From contig NZ_FQZD01000014.1 of assembly GCF_900141835.1 (NCBI RefSeq), positions 57,811 through 121,810 on the forward strand: a DNA stretch of 64,000 bases, written 5' to 3'. The translations under genes were made by a program, and so were the position numbers. Source of the stretch: Propionispora hippei DSM 15287. Lineage in GTDB: Bacteria; Bacillota; Negativicutes; Propionisporales; Propionisporaceae. Shown piece by piece: positions 25,348 through 34,471 of this stretch (its first letter is position 1; each line of letters begins with the position of its first letter). The notes beneath the pieces were generated by a model. It was not told where the DNA came from. It saw only the letters and a list, made by a program, of their open reading frames with translations, and did not search any database.

Positions 25348-26679
25348 TTAGATCGCGCTCTTGCGCGTAACAAACAAATCAGAACTCATCTCACCAGAAG
25401 GCGTGCCAGCAGGCGGTGTCTTGTCGGTATGCGCCTGTGCCAGCACGGCCTTGACCGTATCGTCTGCAAGCAGGCTGTCAATTTCACCGCTGATCTGCTC
25501 TTTCGTCGGATTCTCCGGCAGGTGCATCATCTTTTTGACAAGGTTCTGCGCCATCTCACCGCTGACCTTCTCTTTCAGAGCGTCGTCAATAAGGCTGTCA
25601 CTGGTCTTTGCTGCCACCTTATTCGCAGTATCATAAGCGCCTTTGATCGCGGTCATGAGGTCGTCGCCAGTCTTGCCGCCGAACATCTCACCGCAAGCCT
25701 TCATAAATTCGCTCTCCTGCGTTTTTTCTTCGCTCCCCTTATCAGCCTTAGGCAATGTGATTTTCATTTCACCACAGGCCGCTCCCAGCTCGTCAGCGGT
25801 AATCTTTCCCGCATCAAGCAGGGCTTTCAATTCCTTATTCATGCTTTTTACCCCTTTCATTTCCCCAACCGGCTCCCAAGATTCCTTGCGCTGAACCTCT
25901 GTAGGTTCGCCAAGCAAAATCCCGCTGCCGTCCGGGCTTTTTGTATACCCGAACCTATAGTATTTCGTGGTGTCACTCCCTGCATCATAGCTCGCAATGA
26001 AACTATCATCGTATACAGAGTTCACGCTCACATAGGCCCGGCTGTCATTCGTCGTGTTGAGCTTCGTATAAGCAGCTCCCCGTAACGCCTCACGCAGGGC
26101 CTCATGGCTACTGTCTGCCGGTTCCGCGATTGTGTCCATCTCTCCTGACATCGCCGCTACGCTCGTAGGCATTCCAGCCCGATTGAGCGGTGTCCAGTCA
26201 ATCGACATACCTTTATAGTCCACAACATCGGTCTCGCCGGTCAAGGTGTTCTGCTCCAATTTCGGCATCCCAAAAATGGATACTTGAGAGACAGCTTTAC
26301 CCCGAATCCAGCGCTTGAGGTCAGGAGCGCTCTTATCAATCAGACCACGGAAATAAGCTGTGCCACCTTGCATCTTAGCCCCCACCCAATGAGTTACGGG
26401 CTGTGGAAACTCCGTCGCCACGTTCTCCGCTTTCTGGTGACCAAGGAACCCCGGCAGTCCCACTGAATTGACCTCGCCAACAATGCTTGACAGGGCGCTT
26501 TCCTTGTAGTTCCATCCTCGTGTACTCTTTCCCGCCGGTACGGCCATCACAACCTCCAACGGGTCGTCGTCGCCATCCGTCAGCGCTTTTGTGTCGGCCC
26601 ACTTCGCAACTGGGACATCAGCTACAGCCATTTCGCCATTTATCCGGGCCATCAGCGCCATAAATCTACTATTTGGCAT
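25348..26679 (-). CDS. Prohead protease/scaffold-type protein
   Basis: 443 residues. N-terminal part about residues 1-190 has GFLGHQKAENVATEFPQPVTHWVGAKM, a candidate catalytic His, then YFRGLIDKSAPDLKRWIRGKAVSQVSI and a Ser-rich region; this is the layout of phage proteases that mature capsids. A long charged, helical C-terminal part (about residues 280-430, many Lys/Glu) looks like a scaffold that is cleaved away. Order portal, MuF, protease, decoration, capsid is normal. Catalytic residues are inferred, not proven. Confidence 0.7.
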   Translation of the reverse strand: MPNSRFMALMARINGEMAVADVPVAKWADTKALTDGDDDPLEVVMAVPAGKSTRGWNYKESALSSIVGEVNSVGLPGFLGHQKAENVATEFPQPVTHWVGAKMQGGTAYFRGLIDKSAPDLKRWIRGKAVSQVSIFGMPKLEQNTLTGETDVVDYKGMSIDWTPLNRAGMPTSVAAMSGEMDTIAEPADSSHEALREALRGAAYTKLNTTNDSRAYVSVNSVYDDSFIASYDAGSDTTKYYRFGYTKSPDGSGILLGEPTEVQRKESWEPVGEMKGVKSMNKELKALLDAGKITADELGAACGEMKITLPKADKGSEEKTQESEFMKACGEMFGGKTGDDLMTAIKGAYDTANKVAAKTSDSLIDDALKEKVSGEMAQNLVKKMMHLPENPTKEQISGEIDSLLADDTVKAVLAQAHTDKTPPAGTPSGEMSSDLFVTRKSAI

Positions 26680-26701
26680 TCTTTCTCACCCCCTTTCGGT
26701 G

Positions 26702-27670
26702 CTATTCAAACATTCGGTAGTTCTGCTGGTACCATGATTCAATATCCGGCTGTGATCCGGGCGCTGCCCTCCATTGTTTCAACCTCTTAATCAGGTCTCC
26801 GGTGTCCTCCGGCTCCGGCTGCAACGTACATAGGCAGTTCGGGTGTGCTGGATAAGGCGGGCAATCATCAACGCTATATACCCCGTGACCCTCGCCGCCC
26901 TCTGCGTATGTGTCGCATATATCCGGGCGCGGGTGAGAACTCGAAAGCACCCATCGTACCTTGCCAATCGCCGGTGATGCCTTCGCCCCTGCCAGCGTAC
27001 CTTCTCCATAAGCGGCCGTCAGCTCCGTGCGTGCCAGCCGCAAGGCGTTGTAGTCGAGGTTCAGCGGTATGCGGCTCCCCATACGCTTAATCATCCCCGG
27101 GTATTCAGCCGCCATCCGGGTGCTGCCGCTCTTGACGTAGGTCTGCAAGGCCTTCGCCACATTGACTGCGTCCTCGCCAATCCCTGCCCGCACTATGTCA
27201 GAAATCACCTGCTTGTTACCCTCGGTGATGTTCCATATCCTTTCAGACAGCTTTAACCCGTCCTTGTAGGCCCGGGCGTAGCTTATGGCCACGGCCCGCT
27301 TACGCTGAAAAGCATAGGCCCGTATCATCGGCTCTGTCTGCATATCGGCCTTTCGTAGTACGTCCAGTGAGACCGCAAGGCTAAAGGTCAACCCGGCCTC
27401 CGCTCCGTTTCCTATGGCCTTGTCAATCTTATTTCCCAAGTCCAAATTCAGCTTCTTCACATCGTCCCCGATTACCTCAAGCAGGTAACGCAATCCCTTA
27501 TTTCGTCCGCTCCTGTACTCCGTCAATATGCGGCGCACAGAGGCAAGATAAAGGTCAGCTATAGTCTTATCGGTCTGCTGTAGCAGTAGTAGGTAGCGCT
27601 TGCGGGCCTGTAAAGCCCATCGGTAATAGCTGCCCGCTGCCGCCCTGATCTCATCAAGGTCTCTGCTCAT
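26702..27670 (-). CDS. Minor head protein (MuF / SPP1 gp7-like)
   Basis: 322 residues. A long helical N-terminal part (LDEIRAAAGSYYRWALQARKRY, KGLRYLLEVIGDDVKKLNLDL) is followed by the PF04233-type C-terminal core from about residue 238: VRWVLSSSHPRPDICD, then CPPYPAHPNCLC and ESWYQQN. In this family the Cys/His set is typical and the protein sits inside the capsid by the portal and is co-injected or helps DNA ejection. The last 85 residues have a close free-standing copy at 49331-49627. Overlaps the portal gene by 4 bases (ATGA). Confidence 0.9.
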   Translation of the reverse strand: MSRDLDEIRAAAGSYYRWALQARKRYLLLLQQTDKTIADLYLASVRRILTEYRSGRNKGLRYLLEVIGDDVKKLNLDLGNKIDKAIGNGAEAGLTFSLAVSLDVLRKADMQTEPMIRAYAFQRKRAVAISYARAYKDGLKLSERIWNITEGNKQVISDIVRAGIGEDAVNVAKALQTYVKSGSTRMAAEYPGMIKRMGSRIPLNLDYNALRLARTELTAAYGEGTLAGAKASPAIGKVRWVLSSSHPRPDICDTYAEGGEGHGVYSVDDCPPYPAHPNCLCTLQPEPEDTGDLIKRLKQWRAAPGSQPDIESWYQQNYRMFE

Positions 27671-29214
27671 TCATTCTCACCGCCCGAATCCGTGCCGCCT
27701 CCTGCCCCTTTGTTCAGTTCCTCGTCAATGCTCTTGATCTGCTGATCCTGCGTATAGCTTTCTTCAACCGGCATATTCAATAGGCGTGTCTGCTCAATGC
27801 GTTCCTTCTCGCCCTCCTTGCCATCCTCGCCCTCCCAAGTCTCCATTGTGTCAATGTACCGCCCCAAGAAGTCAACGGCCGATTGCAAGGAAATAGAATT
27901 GCTCGAAAGCGCCAATGAAAGCGCCTGCGTCACGCTATATAGTGTCTGGGCTGCTGCCTGCTCGTCTCTATCCATGACCGCGTCCCAAGTAACCTCGGTC
28001 GCATAAGATTTATGGGCCTTGCCCGTTATCCTCGAAAGCATAGCCAGCGCCATCCTCGCAAACAGCTTCCACGAATCCTCCACCTGCTCCCGCTTACGGG
28101 ATATGCGGCGGATGAGGATAGGCGACTGCTCCTTTGTGCTGGCCTGACTGCTTGATATATGCACTCCGAATGCGAACTCCGGTACCTCCGACGTATCAAT
28201 GATGCAGTAAAAAATGAATTGCAATAGCGTGGCCGTGTCGCCAATAGCCGAAGCGCACTCAATGAATCCAGCATCTTCATCATTCTTGAGCAGGAATAAT
28301 TCCTTGCCCTGTAGGTCAATGCTCGCCTGCTTTCCCTCTTTCAGGTCCTTGAATGCTTGCGGGAAATTATTCTGCATGAACTTCGCCACGTCAGAGACCT
28401 TGAAAGCCACTTTCGGCGTGCTGTGCATCTTACTTCCGCTGATCGCGTGTATCATCACGTCATGGTACGCCTTTAAGAATGGCTCGATTGGCTCCAGCTC
28501 GCTATAGCCGTGCAGCTCCGTTTCGTCCGGCTCATTGCGGAAATGCACAATCGGGATGAATCCCCACGGGTTAGCCTCCTGCGAACTCTCTAAGCCCTCC
28601 GGGGCCTTCCCATCCACGGTCGTAACAATCTCATCCGGCGTGATTCGCTGCCGGAACGTGTACTCCTGCTTGTCGCCGCTCTGGTCAATCCACTTATTCT
28701 TCGTCAGGATCGTGACTGCCGTATATTCATGCGTAACCGGGTCATATTCAAGGCCGCCGGTCGGTATCTGCTCCGGTGGGATGATGGCGCAGGACAGTCG
28801 GGTCTGTGTCTTGTTCTCCGGGTAAAGCGTCGTATCAGCTTTGAGATTCACCAGCCGCAAGAATACCTCACCATCCACAAGATTCTTCTGATGCACCCGC
28901 TGCATGATACTGATAAGACCGCTCGTGAAGGCATCGAAATCCTCCTGCGCCCCCTCATCATCACAGGTGAACGTAGGCGTACCCATGAAGCCGGAAAGCG
29001 TATTCACAATCGGTTTCGCGAAGCCTGCCCCCAGCTTGTAGCTGTCGTCCCGGTTGTAGTAGAGGTCTCGCGCCCGCCTGTAGTCCACGTGTCCCTCTAT
29101 ATGCAGCGAATACGGGGCCGAATACATATTATGCACATTGAAAAACCAGCTCGCCATTCGCAGCCTGCTCATTTCCCCCTGTGCCTTATTCATCCAATAG
29201 CTAATCTTACCCAT
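27667..29214 (-). CDS. Portal protein
   Basis: 515 residues. Features: MSRLRMASWFFNVHNMYS, RARDLYYNRDDSYKLGAGFAKPIVNT, then WGFIPIVHFRNEPDETELHGYSELEPIE and a helical C-terminal half with KRISRKREQVEDSW. This is the SPP1/gp6-type portal layout. It forms the dodecameric DNA-entry ring, docks the terminase, and lies between terminase and MuF. Confidence 0.9.
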   Translation of the reverse strand: MGKISYWMNKAQGEMSRLRMASWFFNVHNMYSAPYSLHIEGHVDYRRARDLYYNRDDSYKLGAGFAKPIVNTLSGFMGTPTFTCDDEGAQEDFDAFTSGLISIMQRVHQKNLVDGEVFLRLVNLKADTTLYPENKTQTRLSCAIIPPEQIPTGGLEYDPVTHEYTAVTILTKNKWIDQSGDKQEYTFRQRITPDEIVTTVDGKAPEGLESSQEANPWGFIPIVHFRNEPDETELHGYSELEPIEPFLKAYHDVMIHAISGSKMHSTPKVAFKVSDVAKFMQNNFPQAFKDLKEGKQASIDLQGKELFLLKNDEDAGFIECASAIGDTATLLQFIFYCIIDTSEVPEFAFGVHISSSQASTKEQSPILIRRISRKREQVEDSWKLFARMALAMLSRITGKAHKSYATEVTWDAVMDRDEQAAAQTLYSVTQALSLALSSNSISLQSAVDFLGRYIDTMETWEGEDGKEGEKERIEQTRLLNMPVEESYTQDQQIKSIDEELNKGAGGGTDSGGENE

Positions 29215-30601
29215 AAAGTTTCGCCCCTCCTAGAGCTGCTGCCAGCCCGAAATCAACCTCACCACTGCCCGCAAAGGCCAGCACCAGCGCATCGGCTCTA
29301 TCTGGTGACCGGTGTATGCGCTTCTTGTAGGTTTTCTTGTCCTCCAAAATAATCTGATCCCGACTATTCAGCAGGTATTTCCTCGTCGATAGCTGCGCAG
29401 CCAGCTCATCATCTTGCGGTAGCTGCAGGTCTCCATCGGATAGCCGCTGCCGAATACCGCACCATTGCTCCGTTACCCAATTCGCATAGTGTTCCTTATC
29501 CTCTGGGCTGCCGCCATTATGGCAGGCAACAACCTCAACATTGAGGCCCTTCTCCATGATTACCTCGCGCAGACGGTCTGTTACGCCGCCGCCCACACCA
29601 TCATCATCGACCTTGATCGTCGCGTATGGCTTGCTGTAGTCGGCCATCATACCCGTAACTATGCCAACCAACTTGCCTACCGTCGTCATGGTGTCCTGCT
29701 TGGTGTAGTGGAACATTCCCAGCACCTTGCCCGCGATCCTCGGCACGAATATAGTCTCATCGTCGCCGAACCGGGCTATATCAGCGCCAATCTCCAACAT
29801 GGCATCGTGATCGTCCGGCAGCTCTCGCATCATTGCTGCCTCGACCAGCTCCAGCGGTATCAAGCCGTCTGGCTCTGCCTTTGGAAACTCTCCCAGCACG
29901 CGCACCCGCACTACATCGGAATCAAGGCCGTACTGCTTTATGAGGCGCTGGCTGTATTGGTCTGCTACACGGTGAGTGTCCATGCAAGATACTTTCGCCG
30001 TGTAGTATAGCTCCCTGTCCTCAAAAAAAGAACGCTTGAATACGCCGCTGTTCTTTGTCGGGTTGCCGCATAGCAGCAGCTTCGCGTCCTCCGTCGTCAA
30101 CGCACCCTCAATGGTCTCGTAGATGGAATCGTCTATGCCGCTGGCCTCGTCGCAGATGAAAAGCAGATGCTCCTCATGGAAGCCTGCCATATTCTCCGAC
30201 TTGCTGGCCGTGCGGGCCGTGGCGAACCAGCGCTCCGGGAAGCACTTATTCGTGATCTTTGTTTTCTGCCACTCGAATAGGTCATTCAGCAGTGGCGAAC
30301 GCTTCAACCACTTTGAAATCTCCGGCCATAGAATGTCAAATAGCTGCTGCTGCGTCGGGGCTGTGCATGGTATCTTCGGGTAAGGCCTCGTGAAAAGGAA
30401 CCAGCATACCGCCCATGCCTCCAGCGCCGTCTTTCCTACGCCGTGGCCTGAACGTATTGAAACTCGCGCATTACTGCCAAGGCCACGCAGAGCGTCTACC
30501 TGCCAATCATCCGGGCTTACGTCCAACACGTTACGCACAAAAGGCACCGGATCGTCAACATATTGCTTCATGGCTGCCGCCATCTCCTCAATGCTGCTCA
30601 T
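29207..30601 (-). CDS. terL: Terminase large subunit
   Basis: 464 residues from the ATG at 30601, chosen because GAGGAGG lies upstream; the frame from 30643 only adds an arginine-rich stretch. ATPase domain: RVSIRSGHGVGKTALEAW (Walker A-like), LLFICDEASGIDD (Walker B). Nuclease domain: MLEIGADIARFGDDETIFV, TIKVDDDGVGGGVTDRL and DRADALVLAFA with acidic metal ligands. It packages DNA into procapsids. Confidence 0.95.
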   Translation of the reverse strand: MSSIEEMAAAMKQYVDDPVPFVRNVLDVSPDDWQVDALRGLGSNARVSIRSGHGVGKTALEAWAVCWFLFTRPYPKIPCTAPTQQQLFDILWPEISKWLKRSPLLNDLFEWQKTKITNKCFPERWFATARTASKSENMAGFHEEHLLFICDEASGIDDSIYETIEGALTTEDAKLLLCGNPTKNSGVFKRSFFEDRELYYTAKVSCMDTHRVADQYSQRLIKQYGLDSDVVRVRVLGEFPKAEPDGLIPLELVEAAMMRELPDDHDAMLEIGADIARFGDDETIFVPRIAGKVLGMFHYTKQDTMTTVGKLVGIVTGMMADYSKPYATIKVDDDGVGGGVTDRLREVIMEKGLNVEVVACHNGGSPEDKEHYANWVTEQWCGIRQRLSDGDLQLPQDDELAAQLSTRKYLLNSRDQIILEDKKTYKKRIHRSPDRADALVLAFAGSGEVDFGLAAALGGAKLYG

Positions 30602-31112
30602 TATCCGCCGCCTCCTCATCTTGCGTCTTCCATACCTTCTCAAGCACCTTCGCCAGCAAATCAGCAGACCCTAGTTTCTCACCTGTCTGCTCCTGCTCCG
30701 CTGCGTCCCTTGTCAGGCGTTCAATCTTCACACCCTGCACAATCATAGTGACAATGTCTTTTAAGCCCGCCTCGTCCACGTCAGCGTGTTTCAGGGCCTC
30801 TACCGCTTTAGACTGTAGCGCCATCGCCACTCCTATATGGCGTTTCACCATTTTCTTGCGCTCTTTGATCGCCGCTTTCCGCTCCGCCTCCATGACCGTC
30901 TTATCCCATGCAAGGCACCGGTCTCCCCAATGATGCCTGCTCTTCCAACCAGTCAATAGCTGTCTACTCTTCGACAATCTCCTAGCAAGCTCGGAAAGAT
31001 TACGCTCTCCGCCGTCTGCCGACATATCCAGATACGCTTTAAATGCAGCATAGGCCTTTTCGGTCTCCCTCGGCTGCCTGTCCCACGGCCTTAAATCGTC
31101 ATAGCTCATCAT
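30588..31112 (-). CDS. terS: Terminase small subunit
   Basis: 174 residues. N-terminal WDRQPRETEKAYAAFKAYLDM and a helix-turn-helix-like NLSELARRLSKSRQLLTGWKSRHHW, then a coiled-coil and an acidic end. This matches the phage small terminase type that pairs with DNA through an N-terminal helix-turn-helix. It overlaps the large-subunit gene by 14 bases. Confidence 0.85.
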   Translation of the reverse strand: MMSYDDLRPWDRQPRETEKAYAAFKAYLDMSADGGERNLSELARRLSKSRQLLTGWKSRHHWGDRCLAWDKTVMEAERKAAIKERKKMVKRHIGVAMALQSKAVEALKHADVDEAGLKDIVTMIVQGVKIERLTRDAAEQEQTGEKLGSADLLAKVLEKVWKTQDEEAADNEQH

Positions 31113-31118
31113 CCTCCC

Positions 31119-31964
31119 TCATTTCTGCTTTGCTGTCCCCGGCTCCGCGCCGGTTATCCAAATAAGAACCTTACCGCCCGTTATACCGCTTCCCTTTAGC
31201 CACTGCATCATCTTAGCTTCATAGTGAGGATGGAAAGCGATTCCGCCAAAGCTGGCCTGCACTGGCCGCTCGTATGAGAACCCCGGCTGTGAAAACAGAC
31301 TGTGATAGATGAAATCCCGGTCTGCTCCGTACTGCTGCAGATTGCCATGGATGAAAGTCTGCCTGTCTGGGGCCGTTGCCACGAGATGAACCCGCCGCAC
31401 TCGCTTCCCATATTGCTTCAAGCCAACCATTACCCCGGTCGAAGTGATGCCGCTGCCGCAAACCATTATGAGGTCGTCTATCTGATCCGGTATGTTCTCC
31501 ACCTGCCGGGCTACGGCCTGCAACAATACGTCCCGGTAGTCCATGATGTTGATGCCGTACTGCACGATAAAAGCGCCGGTCTTTTCGGCTATCGCTCTTG
31601 CTCTCGCGTATAGGATATTGTGGCGGCCGCTTCTGGCTGCGATATGAATCCTCGCACCGTACTTCATGCAAAGCCTCGGCATAGGTAGCCTTGCCAGTGT
31701 CCCCGGCTTAGTACCGCCATAAACCACTTCGCACGGCAGGCCCTTGCTCAATGAAACAGCAGCCGTAATTGGTGCTTGCGGTGAATGTATGCTACAGTAC
31801 GTCAAAAGGCCACTGTACGGCACGTGAAGGCCATTCACAAGCATTATGCACTGACGCAACTTGCCCCCGTTGACCTGTCCCCGTCCGAAAGGCTGAAACA
31901 AATCATCACGCTTGAACCAAAAGCCGCCTATTCTCTGAACCGGCGTAAGGCTGTACTCATTCAT
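31119..31964 (-). CDS. PLP-dependent enzyme (type II fold, ACC-deaminase/desulfhydrase-like)
   Basis: About 281 residues; start at the ATG at 31964 is weakly supported. Type II PLP features: KRDDLFQPFGRGQVNGGKLRQ (Lys in GGK-L-R is the usual PLP lysine), SIHSPQAPITAAVSLSKGLPCEVVYGG, VCGSGITSTGVMVGL (phosphate-binding Gly-rich loop). It resembles 1-aminocyclopropane-1-carboxylate deaminase/D-cysteine desulfhydrase proteins, but is shorter than the roughly 330 residues of those. In a phage operon between radical SAM and terminase genes it may modify a base or protein; no substrate is evident. Confidence 0.8.
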   Translation of the reverse strand: MNEYSLTPVQRIGGFWFKRDDLFQPFGRGQVNGGKLRQCIMLVNGLHVPYSGLLTYCSIHSPQAPITAAVSLSKGLPCEVVYGGTKPGTLARLPMPRLCMKYGARIHIAARSGRHNILYARARAIAEKTGAFIVQYGINIMDYRDVLLQAVARQVENIPDQIDDLIMVCGSGITSTGVMVGLKQYGKRVRRVHLVATAPDRQTFIHGNLQQYGADRDFIYHSLFSQPGFSYERPVQASFGGIAFHPHYEAKMMQWLKGSGITGGKVLIWITGAEPGTAKQK

Positions 31965-32973
31965 CGAATCCAAAGGTCTTTTTGTAGTAGGCCTTTTTCT
32001 CCGCTAAATCCTTCTGCATCATCCCGGCAAACGAAGTGTTTTTCAGCCGCCGCCCAACGCCCGCTGTCTGATTCAGGGACTTGAAACAGTCTGCCGTTCC
32101 CGGCTGCTGCATGATCTCCGTAGGATCCGGCGCTTTGCCATTCAGCATCATGCAGATATTGTACGGATTGCCCTTGAACCCTTCCAGTCCATCAATTCCG
32201 CAACAGGTCATTCCGTCGCCCATTGCCCGCAACCGATTCTCGCCGGAAAAGAACTTCATGCCGTGCTTGTGGCATTGCTCCCGCAACCGCGTAAAGTGTG
32301 AACGCAGCAGCGGCAGCGGATAGCAGCAATCGCCGCCTACCTTCACCATGCCCGGCTTGCTCTTGTAGAACTTCATCCCCTCGAAGGTAACGCCATATAC
32401 GCCTGCGTCTGCCAGTCTCGGAATGTTCTTCATCACGTCGTCGAATACCTCAAGCATATAAGGCTGTACCCGCACAATGAGGCGCTTTACCTTTGGCGCG
32501 ATCTTCCTGCACATGTTCAAGCGCTCCTCGTATGTCGGCGCTCCCTTTTCCAGCTGGTCGTACTTACTGCATACCATGCTTATCTGCAACACAACATTGC
32601 ATTTAGACAGTAGCTCCAAATATTCATCATCTGCCGCCAGCGCTCCCTTGGTACTCACGACAAAAGGATATTTTGTTTCAGCCAGTATCTTCAAGCAATC
32701 GTATGAGTAGCGTTTCAGCTTCTCAATCGGCTGAAATGGGTCGCTCATGCCGCCCCAATGAAGCGGTATATCCCAGTCACACCATTTTGTTTCCGTCGAG
32801 CGCTGCCCGCTGATGAACGCTCGCAGGCTCTCTGCCCCTTCGCCGCGCTCTATGGTCTGTATGCTTGTTTTCTTCTGCACAAAACAGTACCGGCACCCAT
32901 GAGAGCAACCGATATATGTATCAAATCGTACTGGCAGGTTGCAAAGCACAACCTGTGATCCGCATTTTGGCAT
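31957..32973 (-). CDS. Radical SAM protein (SPL-like)
   Basis: 338 residues with the radical SAM cluster CSHGCRYCFV (C-x3-C-x2-C) near residue 23, VLCNLPVRFDTYIG before it, and GGMSDPFQPIEKLKRYSYDCLKIL and KYPFVVSTKGAL further on. Similar to the spore-photoproduct-lyase-like radical SAM branch. It binds a [4Fe-4S] cluster and SAM to make a radical. It ends inside the PLP gene (8-base overlap). The target is unknown. Confidence 0.88.
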   Translation of the reverse strand: MPKCGSQVVLCNLPVRFDTYIGCSHGCRYCFVQKKTSIQTIERGEGAESLRAFISGQRSTETKWCDWDIPLHWGGMSDPFQPIEKLKRYSYDCLKILAETKYPFVVSTKGALAADDEYLELLSKCNVVLQISMVCSKYDQLEKGAPTYEERLNMCRKIAPKVKRLIVRVQPYMLEVFDDVMKNIPRLADAGVYGVTFEGMKFYKSKPGMVKVGGDCCYPLPLLRSHFTRLREQCHKHGMKFFSGENRLRAMGDGMTCCGIDGLEGFKGNPYNICMMLNGKAPDPTEIMQQPGTADCFKSLNQTAGVGRRLKNTSFAGMMQKDLAEKKAYYKKTFGFDE

Positions 32974-32976
32974 CTG

Positions 32977-33549
32977 TCATTCCTCCCCTTTCACCGTATC
33001 TATGATGAGCTGTACCGCCGCCGGTTTTCCAACGTCCTTTACCCACTGTTGCACCAGTTCCTCTTTGTCAGCCGGGAATGTCAGTGTCAGGTTGAAGGTC
33101 TCCGGTACCTTGCTCTCCTCATTCTCTATCAGCTCATGGTCTATATAGTCGTCAATGCTGTTCTCCATGGCTGCCAGCTCTGCATCAGAAAAGCCCGCTT
33201 CCTTAGCTGCGTCCTCTCCGATTTCATCCAGCAATGATTTCAGCTTGACTTCATCCCATTCGCCCTCAACCTTATTCAACGCTATATTCAAGGCTTTTTC
33301 GTCCTTAATTTCAAGGTCAACGACCGTCACCGGCACCTTTTCAATGCCGTGATCCCGCGCCACTGTGATACGCTGGTGTCCTCCAACAACGGTATTTGTC
33401 CGCCTATTCCATATCACCGGCACCACAAATCCGAATGTATCAATGCTATGCCAAAGACGCTGGTATTCTTCCATGTCCGGCGTGAGCGTGATCCGCGGAT
33501 TGTAAGCCGCCAAATTCATGTCGCTTATTTTCTTCTCAATCAGCTTCAA
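32977..33549 (-). CDS. ParB-like nuclease-domain protein A
   Basis: 190 residues from a TTG at 33549 (LKLIEKKISDMNLAAYNPR is the usual ParB start). ParB fold: PVIWNRRTNTVVGGHQRITVARDHG (GGHQR box), VDLEIKDEKALNIALNKVEGEWD. The end (NLTLTFPADKEELVQQWVKD) is a short domain shared with protein B. Such ParB-like proteins of phages are DNA-binding NTPases or nucleases by analogy. It overlaps the neighbour by 14 bases. The two genes are divergent paralogues. Confidence 0.85.
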   Translation of the reverse strand: MKLIEKKISDMNLAAYNPRITLTPDMEEYQRLWHSIDTFGFVVPVIWNRRTNTVVGGHQRITVARDHGIEKVPVTVVDLEIKDEKALNIALNKVEGEWDEVKLKSLLDEIGEDAAKEAGFSDAELAAMENSIDDYIDHELIENEESKVPETFNLTLTFPADKEELVQQWVKDVGKPAAVQLIIDTVKGEE

Positions 33550-34138
33550 CCGTATCACCTGCCTCTGTAATAATGGTCTCTGCCAGCGCGTCCTTGCCAT
33601 GGTCTGTGCAGAAATCCTTCACGGCCTGCTCCGCTTCCGCTGGTAGCGTGAACGTCATATTGAAAGTGTCCTTCGGCTTTTCGGCCGCGCTGTCAACGCC
33701 GCTGAAATCATCCTCCATCAAGTCGCTGATGTGGTCGTAATCGGTGAGCAGCGTCTTGATCTCAAAATCATCAAACCCGGTATCATCCAAATCCGCACCA
33801 GCTGCCTGTAGCTCCTGCAATATGCCGGTCAATTTGTCGTAGTCCCAATCGCCCTTGATCTTGTTGAGCGACAAATTAAGTACCTTCTCCTGCGTGTCGT
33901 CAAGCTTCAATACCAGCGCATCCACCGTGGTTTTGCCCTGCTCTTTCAGTATTGACAACCGCTGATGCCCGGAAACCAGTGTCCCGGTCTCGCCGTTGAT
34001 TATAACCGGTTCCAGCATACCGAACCTTTGCAGCGATCCTGCAATCTTCTCCCAAGCCACATCACCCGGCTTCAAGGTCTGCCGGGGATTGTATTCCGCT
34101 GTCCTGATCTCCGATATTTTCACTTTTTCAACCTTCAA
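33536..34138 (-). CDS. ParB-like nuclease-domain protein B
   Basis: 200 residues from a TTG at 34138 (GGGGAGGG upstream). Reads LKVEKVKISEIRTAEYNPR, GTLVSGHQRLSILKEQG (SGHQR box), DDTQEKVLNLSLNKIKGDWDYDKL and a C-terminal domain with NMTFTLPAEAEQAVKDFCTDHG. It is the first gene of the late operon, right after a terminator-like leader, and is a paralogue of the next gene. Confidence 0.85.
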   Translation of the reverse strand: MKVEKVKISEIRTAEYNPRQTLKPGDVAWEKIAGSLQRFGMLEPVIINGETGTLVSGHQRLSILKEQGKTTVDALVLKLDDTQEKVLNLSLNKIKGDWDYDKLTGILQELQAAGADLDDTGFDDFEIKTLLTDYDHISDLMEDDFSGVDSAAEKPKDTFNMTFTLPAEAEQAVKDFCTDHGKDALAETIITEAGDTVEAD

Positions 34139-34160
34139 CGCAACGCCCTCCCCAATAAAA

Positions 34161-34178
34161 AAGCCCCGCATCAGCGGA
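34161..34178 (-). terminator. Terminator/attenuator in the leader of the late operon
   Basis: On the minus strand a 7-bp stem (one G-U pair) with a 4-base loop is followed by six T. It lies 22 bases before the start of the first late gene with no room for a promoter after it, so it must be read through or prevented. The 5' arm is also part of the competing hairpin at 34175-34210. Confidence 0.65.
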
Positions 34179-34210
34179 GCCTGTATATTTTATGGAACCG
34201 CTGTACAGGC
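34175..34210 (-). promoter_or_regulatory. Anti-terminator hairpin overlapping the leader terminator
   Basis: A 9-bp perfect inverted repeat (GAGCCTGTA / TACAGGCTC on the plus strand) with an 18-base loop. Its last four paired bases are the same as those forming the terminator arm, so the two structures exclude each other. This is the arrangement used in attenuators. Confidence 0.6.
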
Positions 34211-34471
34211 TCTGCCCCTGTCTGCTCTGCCTATGCCCGGCAAAGTGTCTCTCACTGACACGCGGTATATAAAAGCCGGTAGAGGGAACCGGGCTTGCAG
34301 CCTGCCGCCCGTGGTCTTGTCTCCCTGCCAACTTTTGATGTTACTATTATCGCACATTTCAAAAGCAAAAAACGCACCATGAAGCCTGCAATTTAGCGGG
34401 TTTGTGGTACATTTAAACCGCCTTGAAAGTAAGGCTTATGCCCGTTATTTTTGGTCCGTAGTTATCCACAA
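34211..34471 (-). promoter_or_regulatory. Late-operon leader and probable late promoter region
   Basis: About 260 bases between the late regulator terminator and the leader hairpins, with no gene. It contains another short perfect hairpin (GTGTC-N7-GACAC around 34242-34258 on the plus strand) and an AT-rich stretch with a TGCGATAATAG element on the minus strand near 34340. I see no convincing -35 box, which fits dependence on the ArpU-like activator made from the next gene. Confidence 0.45.

Noticed and set aside
34261..34330. tRNA-like GGTTC arm in the late leader
   Set aside because: The loop lacks the conserved purine and A of a T-loop, and no acceptor or anticodon arms fit.
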